Shown in pieces: positions 53,399 through 62,917 of a stretch of DNA of 64,000 nucleotides; position 1 is the first letter of the stretch, and each line of letters starts with the position of its first letter. The stretch spans positions 124,001-188,000 of the forward strand of contig NZ_CP107922.1 in the NCBI RefSeq assembly GCF_036014215.1, given 5' to 3'. The DNA is from Streptomyces sp. NBC_00440. GTDB taxonomy: Bacteria; Actinomycetota; Actinomycetes; Streptomycetales; Streptomycetaceae. A model generated the notes under the pieces. That model was not told where the DNA came from, ran no database searches, and worked only from the letters and a program-made list of their open reading frames with translations. The position numbers were made by a program, and so were the translations under genes.

Positions 53399-54186
53399 CT
53401 GTCCTCTCCCCTGACCCGGGGGGATGTCTGAACGGGGGCGAGAGTCATGAGCCCGCAGCCGTAGGCCTTGGCGCGGCCGAGGCCCTGGGTGAGGGTGCGG
53501 CGCAGTGCCTCGGGGTCGGTGACTTCGAGGCGCCCGTCGAAGGTCACGGTCACGACTTTCACCTGGTGGGCCGACCTGCTGTCGCGGGACTTGTTGAACG
53601 ACAGTGCCCGTTCGTCTCGTACGGCCAGCTCGTAGCGGTCGCCGTGATGCGGATGGTTCTTGTGGGTGGTGCCGCCGGGCAGGAGCCGCTGGGTCTGAGG
53701 CTTTTCGACGACACGGAACCCGGCTCGTTCCTGGCGTTCGGGGTCGAGGAGCCAGCCCCTCTGGTGGACGGGTGTGATGTGGGCGGTGCGTTTGGTCGGC
53801 TCGCCGTCCTTGCGGCGGATGTGGTGCACCGGGTTGGCCGTGAGCCTGAACTCCCAGAGTCCGCCCGGCGTGAGGCGGTCGAGGAGGGGTGCGTACGGGC
53901 GGCTCTCCCAGCCGGGTGTGGCTGGGTCAAGGGCGGCAGCCGGCCACCCCGCCTGTTCCACGAGGTGGGTCAGGTCGGGCCGCCCCGGGCTGACGACGTA
54001 GAGGAAGACTTCGGCCCGCGCGTTGTGATCGAGGCGCCACAGCACCCGCGGGCCGGCTTCGGTGCCGCTGGTCGGCAGCAGGCCGGGAAAGGAAGCCATG
54101 ACCGCCGCGTGCAGCGACTGCGGTGACGACAGGAGCCGGCGGGCTCCGGGGCGCGCGGTATTCACGCGGAAGCGAGTCAGATACAT
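53395..54186 (-). CDS. cas6e: CRISPR RNA endonuclease Cas6e
   Basis: 263 residues from ATG 54186. Two RAMP folds: N-terminal MYLTRFRVNTARPGARRLLS with an early His (SLHAAVMASFP, catalytic in the family) and the C-terminal glycine-rich loop LGRAKAYGCGLMTLAPV. Cleaves pre-crRNA at the repeat hairpin and stays in Cascade. Start overlaps the cas5 stop (TGATG). Confidence 0.95.
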   Translation of the reverse strand: MYLTRFRVNTARPGARRLLSSPQSLHAAVMASFPGLLPTSGTEAGPRVLWRLDHNARAEVFLYVVSPGRPDLTHLVEQAGWPAAALDPATPGWESRPYAPLLDRLTPGGLWEFRLTANPVHHIRRKDGEPTKRTAHITPVHQRGWLLDPERQERAGFRVVEKPQTQRLLPGGTTHKNHPHHGDRYELAVRDERALSFNKSRDSRSAHQVKVVTVTFDGRLEVTDPEALRRTLTQGLGRAKAYGCGLMTLAPVQTSPRVRGEDR

Positions 54187-54929
54187 CAGTGGGTTTCCTC
54201 CTCCACCGCATCGAACGGATCATGCCGAGGCACACAGCGCGCGGCGGCCCAGCCCCGGTGCGCCGCTGCATACGGATTGGGGACCTGAACCGTCGCCGTG
54301 ATCACGGAGCGCAGCGCGTGCCGCCGATGCGCGGCAGCGAAACTGAGGGGCTGGTCCCTCAGCGTGTCGCCGTGCTGCTCGTCCGCTTGTGGCTCGCGCA
54401 GCACGGTCAGGGACACGGCGTCATCGCGGCGGCGCGCCTTCTGATACCAGCTGGACGCGTGCCAGGGTTCGTCGCTCAGGGCCTCGTGGAGGCCGGTGTC
54501 GCGGATGCCGAGCTCTACGGGGAGGGCCGGTGGGCAGGAGCGCCGGCCGAGGAAGAGCGGATACACCGGGGCGCGCAGTGCGCTGTACAGGTCGTCCAGG
54601 AGGACTGGGTCTCCTTCGAGAGCTGCGACGAACACGGCGTCGGCGAGGTAGAAGCGCTCGGAGAGCGGCATCGATTTACCGGTCACCGCGTGATGGGCGG
54701 TCTGGAAGTCCCTGATCCGGGTGCCTGGTTGGTCCAGGCGCACGCCGAAGCGCAGGGCGGCCAGCTGGGCCAGCCTCGTGTCGTCGTCGCGGTCCAGGCC
54801 TCGGGCGGCGGCGAGCATGCCGATGACGCCGCTCTTGGTGGGGGCGGACTCGGTGGTGCGGCGCACGAAGCGCGCTGAGGCCCCCCACGCCTGCAGGGGG
54901 CCGGCCAGCCGCAGGAGCAGGACGCTCAT
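54186..54929 (-). CDS. cas5e: Cascade subunit Cas5e
   Basis: 247 residues from ATG 54929. RAMP protein: LLLRLAGPLQAWGASARFV and TESAPTKSGVIGMLAAARG are the conserved Cas5 start. Caps the 5' handle of crRNA in Cascade. ATGA overlap with the cas7 stop. Confidence 0.96.
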   Translation of the reverse strand: MSVLLLRLAGPLQAWGASARFVRRTTESAPTKSGVIGMLAAARGLDRDDDTRLAQLAALRFGVRLDQPGTRIRDFQTAHHAVTGKSMPLSERFYLADAVFVAALEGDPVLLDDLYSALRAPVYPLFLGRRSCPPALPVELGIRDTGLHEALSDEPWHASSWYQKARRRDDAVSLTVLREPQADEQHGDTLRDQPLSFAAAHRRHALRSVITATVQVPNPYAAAHRGWAAARCVPRHDPFDAVEEETH

Positions 54930-56119
54930 GCGGGCTTGTCGAGACGCTCGGCAACGGTGCGGCCGACCGACTCGACCAGGTCCCCCAGACGCTCCGCCTC
55001 CGTGCCGAGCCCGGAGAGCTTCTCCGTGTTCGGGCCGACCCGCAGAACCCAGGTGACGGTGGACTCGTCGTCCCCGTAGGCGCGCTCCACGTCCGGGATG
55101 TACTCGGCCAGGCGCGCGACAGCCTCCCGAAGGTGACCGCTCTCGCCGGTGACGGGGTCCTCGAACGCTGCGACGTAGCTGATGGGCCGGGTGGAGCGGA
55201 GTTTGACGACCACCGCGTCGGGCAGGGTGTGGTGCCCGAACGTGTTGATCTTCCCGGTCGGCAAGGACTCGAGGAAGCTCCGCACGAACGCTTCGACCGC
55301 CCGCCGTACCGGCGTGGTGCGCTCCTCATCGTCGCGCAGCCCCTCACCGAGGTTCTCGGCGAGCTGGTGGACGCTGAGCGCCGCATAGCGGTAGAGGGTG
55401 GCCGAGTTGAAGTCGACGGTCCCGATCATCCCGGCCCCCGTCTCCGCCTCGGTGTTCTCGTCATCGACAGCGGTGTAGTAGTCGGATTCGTTTTCGACGC
55501 GGTGAACGCTGATGGCGTGCGCTACCTGAACGGCGGCGTCGACGTTGAAGTCCGCGGAGTCTGCAACCATGCGCCCGAACAGGGCGATATCGACCGAATG
55601 GCGGGTGTCAGCGATCTCCTTCGCGCGGGCCTTGTTGCCCTTGTCCTTGAAGAATCCCTTGATGTCCGCGGCACCTTCGATGGCCAGGGAAGCGAGGCCG
55701 TCGAGCTGACGGGCGCTGAGGAACATCAGATACTTCGACTCCGGCGCGGGCTGTTCAGCCGTGTCCTTGGCCGCATCCGCCTTCCTCTGGGGCACCACCA
55801 TCTTGGAGCCCGTGGCCCCCTGGATGACTTCCGCCGCCAGCTGCAGCACCTCAGCCCCCTCAAGGTCAGGGGAAAGGGCCGTGATCCGAGCGGCGAGTAC
55901 CTCGGCAACCTTCTTCGTACGCACACCGAGCTCGTTGGGGTTCAGAAGATTCTCGGCACTGAAGTACGTCCTGGTGGCCCGCTTCCATGCCTGGCTCGAG
56001 ACGCGGGCACGGGGCACTCCCCCATAGACAGCAGACTTCGGCGCACCGGTGTCGTCCCGGTTGAGATTGCTGGGCGGCACCGTCTGCAGTGCGTGCACGT
56101 CGAGGAAAATACGGTTCAC
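54926..56119 (-). CDS. cas7e: Cascade backbone subunit Cas7e (Cse4/CasC)
   Basis: 397 residues from GTG 56119; the frame is open further up, but the Cas7 start FLDVHALQTVPPSNLNRDD and GAPKSAVYGGVPRARVSSQ begins here and overlaps cse2 by four bases (GTGA). Binds the crRNA guide as a hexameric filament. C-terminal part SAVVKLRSTRPISY-like region and LPTGKINTFGHHTLPDAVV are typical. Complete. Confidence 0.96.
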   Translation of the reverse strand: MNRIFLDVHALQTVPPSNLNRDDTGAPKSAVYGGVPRARVSSQAWKRATRTYFSAENLLNPNELGVRTKKVAEVLAARITALSPDLEGAEVLQLAAEVIQGATGSKMVVPQRKADAAKDTAEQPAPESKYLMFLSARQLDGLASLAIEGAADIKGFFKDKGNKARAKEIADTRHSVDIALFGRMVADSADFNVDAAVQVAHAISVHRVENESDYYTAVDDENTEAETGAGMIGTVDFNSATLYRYAALSVHQLAENLGEGLRDDEERTTPVRRAVEAFVRSFLESLPTGKINTFGHHTLPDAVVVKLRSTRPISYVAAFEDPVTGESGHLREAVARLAEYIPDVERAYGDDESTVTWVLRVGPNTEKLSGLGTEAERLGDLVESVGRTVAERLDKPA

Positions 56120-56814
56120 GAGGCGTCCTTGTCCGTGAGGTCGGTGAGGTGATCTGAGGCCGGTGTGCCGGTGCCGGCTTTCTGGGACGGCCGGTAGGAG
56201 TGGAACGACCGGCCCCATTCGCGGCGTACGGCATCGCGGCCGCCCGGCTCCTGCCACTGGTAGAGCTGTCCGGCCAACAGGGCGTAGTCAAGGGGGATGT
56301 CCCCGCCGTGCAGCAGCACGACGATGTCCCGCAGGCGCTGCGACAGCACGGTCAGGCCGGGCGCGGTCCCAGCGCGCACGAGCCTTTTGCGGACCGCCTC
56401 TCCTGCTTCGTTCGTGTCGCCGGCCCTCGTCGGGGGCATCAGCGCGCGCACACCAGCCCCCAGCCCCCGAGGCGAACCGGGGGCCTGCGCCCGGTGCATG
56501 GCCGTGCCGCGGGACTGCTGGTGCAGCGCCCACAGCGTCACAGCCACGTGCAGTGCGTCCTCCGCGCGAGTCAACTCTGCCTCGCTCAGCGGCCACAGCC
56601 CCTCCCCCGGCGTGGTGTGGAGGCCGCCGGTGTCAACAAGGCCCCAGAGGTCCGGTACCTGGGAAAATTCCTTGCCCGCACCGCGGCGCAGCCGTGCCAG
56701 CGCCCCGACAGTGAAGGACTGGTCGCCCAGGTAGCCGCGTTGCAGCGGGACAATGAGTTCCCCGGTCAGAGCTTCGACGCGCTGACGAGGAGTGGACAGG
56801 GCCTGGGTGGTCAT
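56116..56814 (-). CDS. casB: Cascade small subunit Cse2 (CasB)
   Basis: 232 residues. Helical bundle: GDQSFTVGALARLRRGAGKE is the Cse2 signature; DIVVLLHGGDIPLDYALLAG near the end matches the conserved C-terminal helices. Contacts crRNA and displaced DNA. Overlaps cse1 and cas7 by four bases each. Confidence 0.94.
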   Translation of the reverse strand: MTTQALSTPRQRVEALTGELIVPLQRGYLGDQSFTVGALARLRRGAGKEFSQVPDLWGLVDTGGLHTTPGEGLWPLSEAELTRAEDALHVAVTLWALHQQSRGTAMHRAQAPGSPRGLGAGVRALMPPTRAGDTNEAGEAVRKRLVRAGTAPGLTVLSQRLRDIVVLLHGGDIPLDYALLAGQLYQWQEPGGRDAVRREWGRSFHSYRPSQKAGTGTPASDHLTDLTDKDAS

Positions 56815-58511
56815 ACGGGCACCTTCGAAGAAGAGGCGGACCCCGGCGCGGGGCCGGCGCCCGGCTGCGGGCCGGCACTGAACGGGCTGCTGAGTGCCTT
56901 GTCAAGACGGAAGCGGAACCGTTGGTCGGCGAGGGCTGAGTTGAGCCATTCGGGGCCGTTCTTCGCTTCCACCACCCGGCCCTCCCAGGCAGCGTCGCCC
57001 GCCTGAGCGATGAGTTCCTCACTCAGATGGCGAAGGATCCGCAAGGTGCTCTTCTGCCATTGGGTCCGGTGGGCTGTGGGATCCTCGGCGGTCGCGAGTT
57101 CTGTCAGCCAGGTGCGGTAGGGGGCGTCGAGGGCGTCGAAGCCAAGAGCGCGTGCGGCAGACCGTCGCCCCTCAGTCTCACTGCCCGCTGCACGGGCAAG
57201 ATCGGTGGCCAGGTCACCCAGTGCTGTAACGGCACGCTCCGCGTCGGATACCGCGTCGATGGCTTCACGTGCGTACTCGCGGTCCTCCCGGTGCAGGAGA
57301 ACAACGGACATGACCAGGCGGTCGTCAACAATCTCGTCCACCACAGACTGCTGGGTCCCGTAGACACACCCCACGACCCGGGTACGGATGAGGTATCCGC
57401 GCGGCAACTCGCCTACGCTCACCAGCTTCGCGATCCACTCCAGGACCCCCGGCCTCAGCACCTTCGCGGCCTCGCCGCTATGCCCCGCCTCAGCACGCCC
57501 CACGACCAGAGCCTCGAGACCGCGCCACGCGGAGCGGCTCGGATCATGCTCGCGCGGCATGTAGACGAGCGCCTCACCCCGCTTCTTCTCCTGAGCGGCA
57601 CTCCGACGCCAGGCGGTCATCGGCTCGTCGGTGTGCATGTTGTGCGGCCCAAGCGGATCGCCGTAGCCCAGGACAACGCCGTGCACCCCACCGGCATCGA
57701 AGTGAAACCGCACCCGACGCGTCTGCCAGGTGTACAAGTCCCGCACACCCGAAGGGCGCCGATGCACTCCGGGGCCCGGGCAGCACGGCTCGCGCCGCCA
57801 GGCCGGCAGGTCACCCTCACCGAACCGGACCCCGGCAGTGTCCCAGGCCACCAGATTCAGCAGCAGCGTCTCCCGAAGCGTCTGCCCCTCCGCGTACACC
57901 CCGCCCAGCGTCCCGGCCCACCCGACCCCGAGCGGATACACCTTGCCGCCCTTGACCCGCTCGTCGCCCTCGATGCCCGTCTTGATCCCGGAAGTGTCAT
58001 ACGCATGCGCGTGGACAACCCAGCGGGCCGCCTCCGCGAACCCGAGCCGGTCCACTGCCGGCATCCGGGAGGTGAAGAACGGCTCATTGTTCGGAACGTC
58101 CGCGACGATCCGGTTGAGAGAGAAAACCTCACCGCTCGGCGTGCGCAGCCCTGCGACCTGGAAGAACGGTGCGCTGGGGTGGAGCAGATCGAATCGGTCA
58201 AGGTACTCATCGAGGTAGCCCGCCACCGGCTCAAAGCAGTCACCGTCTTCCCATAACCGCGCCCAGTGCTCGGTATCACGTGGACCGTCCAGCGCATCGT
58301 GCGCGAGCGCGAGCAGCAGACGGACGAGGGCGAACTCCTGCGTGGGCAGGTCACCCACGACACTGCGGAGCTGACCGGCTTGCTCGAACACCTCCCGCAG
58401 GGACAGCTCCTCCTCGACACCATCCATCCGCAGCACCGGCACCCACGGCCGGGCCGTCAGATCGAAAGATAACTCCCCCACAGGGGTGGGCTGTTCGTCC
58501 ATGTCAGTCAC
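56811..58511 (-). CDS. casA: Cascade large subunit Cse1 (CasA)
   Basis: 566 residues from GTG 58511 (MTDMDEQPTPV). SFDLTARPWVPVLRMDGVE at the start, LHPSAPFFQVAGLRTPSGE, and the C-terminal helical bundle (RFRLDKALSSPFSAGP). Recognises the PAM and recruits Cas3. Overlaps the cas3 stop by eight bases. Full length. Confidence 0.96.
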   Translation of the reverse strand: MTDMDEQPTPVGELSFDLTARPWVPVLRMDGVEEELSLREVFEQAGQLRSVVGDLPTQEFALVRLLLALAHDALDGPRDTEHWARLWEDGDCFEPVAGYLDEYLDRFDLLHPSAPFFQVAGLRTPSGEVFSLNRIVADVPNNEPFFTSRMPAVDRLGFAEAARWVVHAHAYDTSGIKTGIEGDERVKGGKVYPLGVGWAGTLGGVYAEGQTLRETLLLNLVAWDTAGVRFGEGDLPAWRREPCCPGPGVHRRPSGVRDLYTWQTRRVRFHFDAGGVHGVVLGYGDPLGPHNMHTDEPMTAWRRSAAQEKKRGEALVYMPREHDPSRSAWRGLEALVVGRAEAGHSGEAAKVLRPGVLEWIAKLVSVGELPRGYLIRTRVVGCVYGTQQSVVDEIVDDRLVMSVVLLHREDREYAREAIDAVSDAERAVTALGDLATDLARAAGSETEGRRSAARALGFDALDAPYRTWLTELATAEDPTAHRTQWQKSTLRILRHLSEELIAQAGDAAWEGRVVEAKNGPEWLNSALADQRFRFRLDKALSSPFSAGPQPGAGPAPGSASSSKVPV

Positions 58512-61413
58512 GGATCACCTCAAGACCGTCGCTCTGGCTGTATGTGAGTGAGAAGCCTGCCAGGCGGGTCTGACAATCCATGTCGAGCGCCAGAATGAGC
58601 TGTCCGGCAAGCCATGGACAGTCCTTGTTCTGCCACGCCGGCACATACAGCTCCTCGAGTTCCGTGATCGCCCGGTCCATGACCTCCGGCGACGAAAACT
58701 GCATCGGCAGACGTAACCCGCAGCCCGCCGCAGCCCGCGCCGCACTCGGATCCGGGACCCGCTCCTGCGGCAGCTCCAGGCCACCCTTGCCACCGGCAAG
58801 CCAGGGCAGCGTGCCCAACGACCCGTCCGCACGACGCTGAACGACCACGACCTCCAGGCTCTCCCTGCTGTCACGGACCTGAGCCCGCCCGGCCCGGGTG
58901 TCATCCGCATCCCCCGCACCCGCCGCGACCCACCCCACGATCGGATGCCCCACGGGGCCCACCGGCCCCAGCCGGAACACCTCCGCCCGCCCGGCCTGGT
59001 CAGCCTGGTGCTTCTCATGACGCCCCAACGCCACATCGAGCGCCGGCGCCCACGCCTCAGGGCCCACCGGCCCCTCCCCGTAAGCGCCCTGGACCAGCGG
59101 GCTGATGTCCCCGGGCAGCCGGACCGGCCGGCGCCCGGGACCCTCAAGGTGCGGGAGCAGGACAGCCGCCGCGCGTAGCAGCGCGTACGCCCCGTAGACC
59201 GCCACCGACCCCCGCACCGGCACGGGCACAACCCCACTCCAGTCCACACCGGTGACCAAGCACTGCGCCGCACGCAGCCGGGGAGGGCGCTGCGACTGAC
59301 CTGCACCCCGGTGATGGCGGTGCAACCGCCCCATCCGCTGCAACATCAGATCCACAGGGCACAGATCAGTGACGAGCAGATCGAAATCCACATCCAGTGA
59401 CTGCTCGGCGACCTGACTGGCGACCACAATGTGCCGCCCCACCGGCCGCCGGCCTGCCGCCTTCTCCGGCGGCCCGAAACGGTCCAGCAGGTCAGCATCC
59501 TTCGCCGCACGGTCCACATCCACGAAACACGAATGGGCGACCGTCACCGCCTCGGGACCGAACCGCTCCCGCAAGAACCGCCCCGTCTCCAGGACCCGCC
59601 GAACCGTGTTCCGCACGACCAGCACACAGCCACCACCAGCAAGCTCAGCCTCCAGCCGCCCGGCCAGAACCTCCTCACCGTCCTCCAGCGACTCCAACCG
59701 CACCTCGCCACCACGCGACGACGCCTGCGGACTCTCCACGACCGGACTTGTCTGCCCCGCAGCAACAGCAGTGATCAGCGGATACTCAACAGCCTCGGAC
59801 AACACCTCAAAACCAGCAGCACCATCGACGCCGGCGTACGCCTGAGCCAACTCCCTACGACGGGCCGCGGGAAGCGTCGCCGACAACACCACCACCGGAA
59901 CCCGGTACGCACCCAGCCACGACAGGACCCGGTCCAGATACACGCTCATATACGTGTCGTAAGCATGCGCTTCGTCAATCACCAAGACCTTCCCCGCCAC
60001 CGCAAGATGACGCAACGCCAAGTGGCGACTCTTGAGCCCCGCGAAAAGCAACTGATCCACGGTCCCGGCAACGAACGACGACAGCATCGCCTTCTTACGC
60101 CCCCGCAGCCACGCATGAGCAACCAACTCCGCCGGAGCGCTCCCCTTCGCCTCACCCGGCCGCCACTGCTGCTCCCCACCGTCCACATCGACGGCGGCGA
60201 CCGTCTGCCGGCCGGCACGCATCAAGCCGGCAAAAAGATCATTGAGCGCTGCTTTCGAGTGCGCGAGCAGAACAGAGCGCCGAACACCCTGCTCCTCCCC
60301 CGGAAGACAATCCAGCCAGTGCAGCAGCCGCGGGAACATCGCGTTGCCTGTCGCCATCGTCGGCAACGCGAAGAACACACCACCCGCACCCGAACGAGCC
60401 GCGAAAATCTCCGCAACCGCAAGCGCCGCTTCCGTCTTCCCCTCCCCCATCGGCGCCTCGATCACCAGCAGGCCGGCCTCGGGCATATCGGCCGCCACTC
60501 GCGCCGCAGCCTCCTGCACCGGCCTCACCTTCGCCCCCGCCGGCAGCTCAAAACGCGACACGAACAACTCCTGCACATCCCCTGGAGGATCCTGAGCACG
60601 CCACGGCGGCGGCAACCTCAACCCCCGCCAGGCCGCCGCCACCCTCTCCTCGCCGCTACGGGATTCCTGCGGAAAATACGGAAACAGATCCGGATTACTG
60701 GCAACCCAGTCAGCAACGATCACTATCGCGGTCAACAACACCTGCACCGGCTGGGGCAATACCACCGCCCGCCACACGCCCAGGCGCTCCCGCACCGCGT
60801 ACTCGTCCGCGCAGGCATCCAGCAACTCCTCCTGCACCCGACGCCACAACGCCCGGCTCGGACCAGGCGTCCGCAACAGGTAAGGCCGGTCGAACAGGTC
60901 GTTCAACTGGCCATACTCGGGCGCCACTCCGTGATGGCCACCCGGCACCACCGCGAACTGCCCCGACTGCTTGACAGCCCAGCCGTGCCGCTCCTCCAGC
61001 CACTCCGCCAACAGCACCTGCCCGGCCAGGCCATGAGGAGCTATCCGACGATCTGGCCCGAACTGCCGATGGGTCCGCATCTCCAGGCCCTGGTCCCGCA
61101 TACGATCGGCAAGCTGGTCCACCTGGCAGGCAAACGCCGGCGTCGCCTTCCCGATGTCATGAACCGCGGTCAGCCACACCACCAACCGGCGGGCATCCGC
61201 CAACCCACCCGGTAGAGCCTCCGCCACCAGCCCCCGCACATTCGCAGGCAACCAGTGGTCCCACAACAACCCAGCCACAGCGCCGCTGTCTGCCATGTGC
61301 CGCCACAGCGGCAGCCATCCCTCCGCATCCCGGTCATGCTTAGCCCACACCGAACGCGCCGGTCCCGTGAGCCGACCCCCAAGCCCCGCCCCGGGCTCCC
61401 CCTCAGCCGTCAT
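58504..61413 (-). CDS. cas3: CRISPR helicase-nuclease Cas3
   Basis: 969 residues from ATG 61413. HD nuclease domain first (VVWLTAVHDIGKATPAFACQ), then an SF2 helicase: Walker A IEAPMGEGKTEAALAVAE, DEAH box KVLVIDEAHAYDTYM, motif III VVLSATLPAARRRELA, and motif VI QRMGRLHRHHRG. Degrades target DNA after Cascade binding. First gene of the operon; no Shine-Dalgarno is visible before the ATG, so translation may be leaderless or weak. Confidence 0.97.
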   Translation of the reverse strand: MTAEGEPGAGLGGRLTGPARSVWAKHDRDAEGWLPLWRHMADSGAVAGLLWDHWLPANVRGLVAEALPGGLADARRLVVWLTAVHDIGKATPAFACQVDQLADRMRDQGLEMRTHRQFGPDRRIAPHGLAGQVLLAEWLEERHGWAVKQSGQFAVVPGGHHGVAPEYGQLNDLFDRPYLLRTPGPSRALWRRVQEELLDACADEYAVRERLGVWRAVVLPQPVQVLLTAIVIVADWVASNPDLFPYFPQESRSGEERVAAAWRGLRLPPPWRAQDPPGDVQELFVSRFELPAGAKVRPVQEAAARVAADMPEAGLLVIEAPMGEGKTEAALAVAEIFAARSGAGGVFFALPTMATGNAMFPRLLHWLDCLPGEEQGVRRSVLLAHSKAALNDLFAGLMRAGRQTVAAVDVDGGEQQWRPGEAKGSAPAELVAHAWLRGRKKAMLSSFVAGTVDQLLFAGLKSRHLALRHLAVAGKVLVIDEAHAYDTYMSVYLDRVLSWLGAYRVPVVVLSATLPAARRRELAQAYAGVDGAAGFEVLSEAVEYPLITAVAAGQTSPVVESPQASSRGGEVRLESLEDGEEVLAGRLEAELAGGGCVLVVRNTVRRVLETGRFLRERFGPEAVTVAHSCFVDVDRAAKDADLLDRFGPPEKAAGRRPVGRHIVVASQVAEQSLDVDFDLLVTDLCPVDLMLQRMGRLHRHHRGAGQSQRPPRLRAAQCLVTGVDWSGVVPVPVRGSVAVYGAYALLRAAAVLLPHLEGPGRRPVRLPGDISPLVQGAYGEGPVGPEAWAPALDVALGRHEKHQADQAGRAEVFRLGPVGPVGHPIVGWVAAGAGDADDTRAGRAQVRDSRESLEVVVVQRRADGSLGTLPWLAGGKGGLELPQERVPDPSAARAAAGCGLRLPMQFSSPEVMDRAITELEELYVPAWQNKDCPWLAGQLILALDMDCQTRLAGFSLTYSQSDGLEVIRD

Positions 61414-61444
61414 GAGAGATAGATAGCAGGTAAATCAGACGTCA

Positions 61445-61507
61445 ATACGGCCTTATGCAGAAAACGACCCAGCAAACGACACCGGACCTCGCTCACGAAG
61501 GCCGTAT
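61445..61507. promoter_or_regulatory. Inverted repeat upstream of cas3
   Basis: ATACGGCCTT (61445-61454) and AAGGCCGTAT (61498-61507) are exact inverted repeats 43 bases apart. On the minus strand the left arm is directly followed by TTGACG (61439-61444), a -35-like hexamer facing cas3. A candidate operator for the cas operon. Confidence 0.45.
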
Positions 61508-61635
61508 CATCCGGCCCTGAACGGCCCCACAACACAACAGATTAGCAACAAATGATCGTAATATACGCTATGCCGGAATTCTTGAAACTGCTCAAGAACA
61601 GCACCTCGCGAAGATAACGTCGCACGTCAGACAGT
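61508..61635 (+). promoter_or_regulatory. Leader of CRISPR array 2
   Basis: AT-rich compared with the rest of the window, directly before the first perfect repeat. Contains TTCTTGA (61579-61585) and TCAAGAA (61592-61598), an inverted repeat, and CGTAATATACGC. New spacers should enter here. Confidence 0.7.
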
Positions 61636-62764
61636 CTGCTCCCCGCGCCCGCGGGGATGGTCCCATACGGGCACCCAGCCGGTCCTCACATCCACGCTGC
61701 TCCCCGCGCCCGCGGGGATGGTCCCGCAACAGGCCCCGCCTCATGGCGGGGCCCGCACTGCTCCCCGCGCCCGCGGGGATGGTCCTACCAGCCGCAGAGA
61801 GCTGCTTTTGCAGCTCAGCTGCTCCCCGCGCCCGCGGGGATGGTCCCCTGGTGCCAGGCGGATATGTGCCATCGCTGATCTGCTCCCCGCGCCCGCGGGG
61901 ATGGTCCCCTCGATATGGCCTACTGGCTGGGACTCCTCGTCTGCTCCCCGCGCCCGCGGGGATGGTCCCCAGCGGTCACGGTCTGCACGGAGGCGACGGT
62001 GCTGCTCCCCGCGCCCGCGGGGATGGTCCCGCCGAAACCGTCACCGTCGCCTCCGTGCAGACCTGCTCCCCGCGCCCGCGGGGATGGCCCCACACCCGCG
62101 ACGCAGAGCGCCGTCACGACGATCTGCTCCCCGCGCCCGCGGGGATGGCCCCGATGCTTCTTCACCCTGGACGGCGGGATGGGACTGCTCCCCGCGCCCG
62201 CGGGGATGGCCCCTCCCACAACTGGCGGTAGTCCGCTGCTGCGGTCTGCTCCCCGCGCCCGCGGGGATGGCCCTCGCCGGTTTCTGCTGTACCCCCGGCG
62301 CTGGCCGGGCATCCCCGCGCCTGCGGGGATGCCCCCCGCGGCTGTGAAGCCCGCTGGCCGTGAAACTCACGTTCCCCGTGCCCGCAGGGGACGGTCGTTT
62401 CGGTGGCTGCCTGGCGCCATGAACGTAGGACTGCGAGCCGTATCGCTGGGGACATGAGAAGGGCGTCTGCTCAGGGGATCATGTGCTGGGGCCCGCCAGC
62501 GGAGCTTGGTCTATCGTCCGGTGTCTCTCGCCGCGCAGTAGATTGGACGGACTGCTCCTCGCACCGCGGGGATGGTCCCGTCCCGCGCTCGGGCGGCCTC
62601 GCACGGCGGCCCTGCTCCCCGCGCCCGCGGGGGTGATCCCGAGCAATACGTCGAAGTTCACCGTGCACAAGGCTGCTTCGCCGCGCCTGCGGGGACGGTC
62701 CCTTCGAGCGGACTCCCTCGGGTCCCCCGAAATCCCTGCTCCGTGCGCCCGCGGGGATGGCCCC
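61636..62764 (+). CRISPR. Type I-E CRISPR array 2 with decayed trailer
   Basis: Repeats of 29 bases with 61-base period start at 61636, 61697, 61758, 61819, 61880, 61941, 62002, 62063, 62124, 62185 and 62246, read as CTGCTCCCCGCG then CCCGCGGGGATGGTCCC. The first seven are perfect. From 62063 the end is GGCCCC. Repeats at 62307 and 62368 are badly decayed. After a 155-base gap four more degenerate repeats follow (62552, 62612, 62673, 62736) with 32-33-base spacers. Spacers 6 (61970-62001) and 7 (62031-62062) overlap by 21 bases in opposite orientation. Transcribed right, away from cas3. Confidence 0.97.
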
Positions 62765-62917
62765 ACTGGCCGCGCGGGAAGACGATCCGCCGGAGGCAGG
62801 GCTGCTCGGCGTATTGCGTGCCAGTGCGCCGCTTGGGCTTCTTCGCCTGGGTGGCGTCGTTCTTCTTCGCGGCCTCCCGGGCTGAGAGCAGGGCCTGGCG
62901 TGCGAGGTCGACGCTGC

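Noticed and set aside
59431..61215. Plus-strand open frame opposite cas3
   Set aside because: Arg/His/Pro-rich shadow; cas3 has all helicase and HD motifs.
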